Shown here: positions 62,101 through 64,000 of the stretch, in pieces
Layout: each line of letters begins with the position of its first letter
Position numbering within the stretch: position 1 is the stretch's first letter
From: UBA2421 sp002343075
GTDB taxonomy: Bacteria; Planctomycetota; Phycisphaerae; Tepidisphaerales; Tepidisphaeraceae
Direction: 5' to 3'
Assembly (NCBI GenBank): GCA_937982565.1
Contig: CALJLN010000027.1
Coordinates: 1-64,000, forward strand
DNA: 64,000 nucleotides
Program-made: the position numbers and the translations under genes
Notes under the pieces: model-generated
Told to the model about the DNA's origin: nothing
The model's input: the letters and a program-made list of their open reading frames with translations, nothing else
Databases searched by the model: none

Positions 62101-62673
62101 TCAGTCCAAATCGCGCCGTTTCGGGTCAACCAGGTACCGTTTGTACGGAATGCCTTCGAGAAATGCCTTGAGTTCCAACGATCGTTTGATCGCAACTTCA
62201 ATCTCGATATTGACCCGTGTGTGCGGGTATTTTCGATAGTCGGTCAACAACCGGTGGCGCATCGATTGTTGCAAGGTGTACTTGTAAGCGCGCCGGGCCT
62301 GACGTTCGTGGCGAATGCAACCGTCGAAATACTCGTGTCCCTTGAAGTTGCGCCAGAATTCGGGGATTCGTGCGGGTAGAATGTCATTGACGAGCTTGGC
62401 AACGGAGCCATGAACCCGTTGCACCATGATCGGCAGCCCGGCACCGAGCTTAAGATAGCCGATAGTGTGATAGTGGTTGCTTAAGAGCGAGGTCACCCAG
62501 GGCGTGAACCCATTGGCGCGGGTATGATACTCGAACCGATCCCAGAAGTTCTCCTTCGCACGTTCGGACTCGAATGCGTGCATGTGGTTTCGGACGTGGG
62601 AAGTGATGAAGTAGACTTGGTTATCGATGAACCAGTGCTCGTAACGATGGCCCCGTTCACATACTCTGTCCAA
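62101..62673 (-). CDS. REP-associated tyrosine transposase
   Basis: A 190-residue Y1-type (IS200/RAYT) transposase-like protein. The HUH motif is HYHTIGYL (about residue 67), and the putative catalytic Tyr lies in RRAYKYTLQQS (about residue 131). The start NQVYFITSHVRNHMHAF is the usual first strand. These proteins process single-stranded DNA hairpins, such as REP palindromes. The TTG at 62673 is used as start. It lies between feoB and the Cys-rich accessory gene, on the opposite strand. No terminal inverted repeats or target duplications were seen. Confidence 0.8.
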   Translation of the reverse strand: MDRVCERGHRYEHWFIDNQVYFITSHVRNHMHAFESERAKENFWDRFEYHTRANGFTPWVTSLLSNHYHTIGYLKLGAGLPIMVQRVHGSVAKLVNDILPARIPEFWRNFKGHEYFDGCIRHERQARRAYKYTLQQSMRHRLLTDYRKYPHTRVNIEIEVAIKRSLELKAFLEGIPYKRYLVDPKRRDLD

Positions 62674-62763
62674 CTCCGGGAGGTTTTTCGGATAGGTTTG
62701 AACACTCGAGTAGAATGATATCGAATCGTCCGGTGAACCGGTCGGCCCGAGGCGGGAAAAGAC

Positions 62764-62976
62764 ATGTCCGAATCAACCCAACACATCATCGTCTATGTCA
62801 TCGTCGTGCTCTGCGTTTTGTTTTTTCTGCACCAAGCTTTCGGTTCCTGGTTCGGACGTAAGTCGGTGCTCGGCAAGTGTTGTGAGAAGGGGTGTAGCGC
62901 TGGTTCTGCTTCAAAGGTAGGGTCGGAATCCTTCGTTTCGGTGGAGAGCCTGTCGCGAAAGGGCACCGGGGCTTGA
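62764..62976 (+). CDS. FeoB-associated Cys-rich membrane protein
   Basis: A 70-residue protein with one N-terminal membrane helix (about residues 8-27, IIVYVIVVLCVLFFLHQAF) and a short Cys-rich motif, GKCCEKGCSAG. This matches the small FeoB-associated Cys-rich membrane proteins that accompany feoAB. It is separated from feoB by the RAYT-type gene on the other strand. It probably sits in the inner membrane near FeoB, but the function of the group is unknown. Confidence 0.8.
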   Translation: MSESTQHIIVYVIVVLCVLFFLHQAFGSWFGRKSVLGKCCEKGCSAGSASKVGSESFVSVESLSRKGTGA

Positions 62977-63652
62977 TTCGCTGGTTGAATTCTCTATAGT
63001 CCCCGCCTCGTCGAACCCGATAGTAACGGTCGGCGTACAGCAGGCAGGCAGGTGTTTGAAGGGCTTGTTTCTGAGGCGTTAAGAGAAGTTAAAAAAAATG
63101 TTTCGCAGCCCTTGACGCACGCCACGAACGCCGTATGATCTTCGACCCGCAGTAAACGACGCGGCTGCAATGATTTGAGAGGTTACGAAGGATTTGAAGA
63201 CAGCACCCACCCGAAACTCGCTGCTTTAGTCGGTTCCCTTCAATAGTTGGAGGTCGCCGAGTTGAGGCGACTGTGAGTAGAAATGCGATGAGAAGTCATC
63301 GCACGGTGAGTGTCGCTTAAGTTTGAGAATGAAGGCCTTGGCAGCAGGGCAGTCACTCCCGCACTTAAGTGGGTGTCGTAGCGAGAGTTACGACAGTTCT
63401 TTGACAAGTGAATACGTGAGGTTCAATTACAAGGGTTCTTTGGTGATTCCGTGAAAAAGTCGGAGCACCAAACCTGACATCCGCCCAGTTAGTATACCGG
63501 TTTCACAAATCGGTTTTGCTGTTCACCAGGACAGCATGTCTTTCCGTTTGGGGCGGATGTCGTCGAGCACCTTTTTTTGGCGAATTGCCACAGTGTTGAT
63601 TGTCGGATGCGGTTCTGGCGCGAGTCAGGATCAAAGACGGTGATCGATAAAT
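62977..63652 (+). other. Promoter and structured leader of 23S rRNA
   Basis: No gene is supported. After the promoter (63112-63139) the leader has several hairpins: TGCGATGA/TCATCGCA near 63283-63302, TTTGGTG/CACCAAA near 63439-63472, and GACATCCGCCC (63476-63486) with GGGCGGATGTC (63551-63561). The motif GTTCTTTGACAA (63391-63402) is common in rRNA leaders. Confidence 0.7.
63112..63139 (+). promoter_or_regulatory. Promoter of the 23S rRNA gene
   Basis: TTGACG (63112-63117), 16 bases, TATGAT (63134-63139). It predicts a start near 63146 and a leader of about 500 bases. An A-run (63092-63099) just upstream could act as an UP element. Confidence 0.7.
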
Positions 63653-64000
63653 GTGGTCAAGCTGTTAAGGGTGTACGGTGGATGCCTTGGGATCGAGAGG
63701 CGATGAAAGACGTGGAAGCCTGCGATAAGCTCCGGGAAGCTGGCAAACAAGCATTGATCCGGAGATTTCTGAATGAGGAAACTCACCCGCAAGGGTATCT
63801 GCACATGAATGCATAGTGTGCAGAAGCGAACGTAGGGAACTGAAACATCTAAGTACCTACAGGAAAAGAAACAGACATGGATTCCGTTAGTAGCGGCGAG
63901 CGAAAACGGACAAGCCCAAACCAGTCTTCGGACTGGGGTTGTGGACACCTCGAGCTGAAAAACAGTTAGCAAAACGCTCTGGAAAGTGCGGCCATAGCGG
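63653..64000 (+). rRNA. 23S ribosomal RNA, 5' part
   Basis: The sequence from about 63653 (GGTCAAGCTGTTAAGGGTGT) matches the conserved bacterial 23S 5' end, including GTACGGTGGATGCC, GAGGCGATGAA and GATAAGC, and later GTAGCGGCGAGCG. The gene runs off the window. There is no 16S gene or tRNA upstream. Short open frames in this stretch are not genes. The exact mature 5' end is uncertain by a few bases. Confidence 0.95.

Noticed and set aside
63577..63816. 79-residue open frame at the start of 23S
   Set aside because: It runs through conserved rRNA sequence and is a chance frame.

Overview
The window looks like chromosomal DNA of a planctomycete, most likely of the Phycisphaerae/Tepidisphaeraceae type. 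The grounds are: large autotransporter-like surface proteins ending in dockerin-like repeats plus a PEP-CTERM tail; prepilin-type proteins with an FTLVELLVVIGIIALL leader; many sugar-uptake and uronate genes; palindromic repeats of the TTTCCAACC kind, one read through in a coding region; and a 23S rRNA gene that starts at the right edge with its own promoter and no 16S gene in front. GC content is high, so long antisense open frames are common and were discarded.

Layout. 1-1751: an unknown gene converging on a SIR2-like gene. 2294-5656: two tandem flagellin paralogues, each followed by a hairpin terminator. 5844-10658: a spinster-type MFS transporter, a cupin, and a prepilin/PEP-CTERM pair on the minus strand. 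10782-20264: a carbohydrate locus with a LacI repressor, a TIM-barrel isomerase, an alginate-lyase-family enzyme, a sodium-solute symporter, a FucI-like isomerase, a class II aldolase and an aldehyde dehydrogenase. Three near-identical AACCGGTT operators tie the repressor to this locus. 20392-28856: an XRE-S24 repressor, a repeat cluster, a GntR/LacI hybrid regulator with an FAD enzyme and a DUF5009-like membrane protein, a DUF4920 lipoprotein and a YpdA-like reductase.

29130-36476 is mostly housekeeping: a STAS/RsbW partner-switch pair, ribosomal protein L27, Obg GTPase, a Dus enzyme, a peroxiredoxin and TsaC. 36538-46855 holds a SulP transporter, a lipoprotein, a sugar-binding protein, a sialidase-like protein and a second prepilin/PEP-CTERM pair. 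47001-51414 is a uxaC-uxaA-uxaB-like hexuronate operon. 51430-59196 carries a DUF6785-like membrane protein, an ECF sigma factor with a fused anti-sigma factor, an aldose-epimerase-like protein, a small membrane protein and pheS. 59220-62976 is an iron-uptake locus: a Fur-like box, feoA, feoB, and a Cys-rich FeoB accessory gene separated from feoB by a RAYT-type transposase. The last kilobase is the promoter, structured leader and 5' end of 23S rRNA.

The most unusual features are the in-frame palindromic insertions inside feoB and pheS next to a RAYT gene, the anti-sigma factor with a polysaccharide-export-like C-terminal domain, the AACCGGTT regulon, and the paired prepilin/PEP-CTERM surface loci. 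No CRISPR array, tRNA or prophage was seen.
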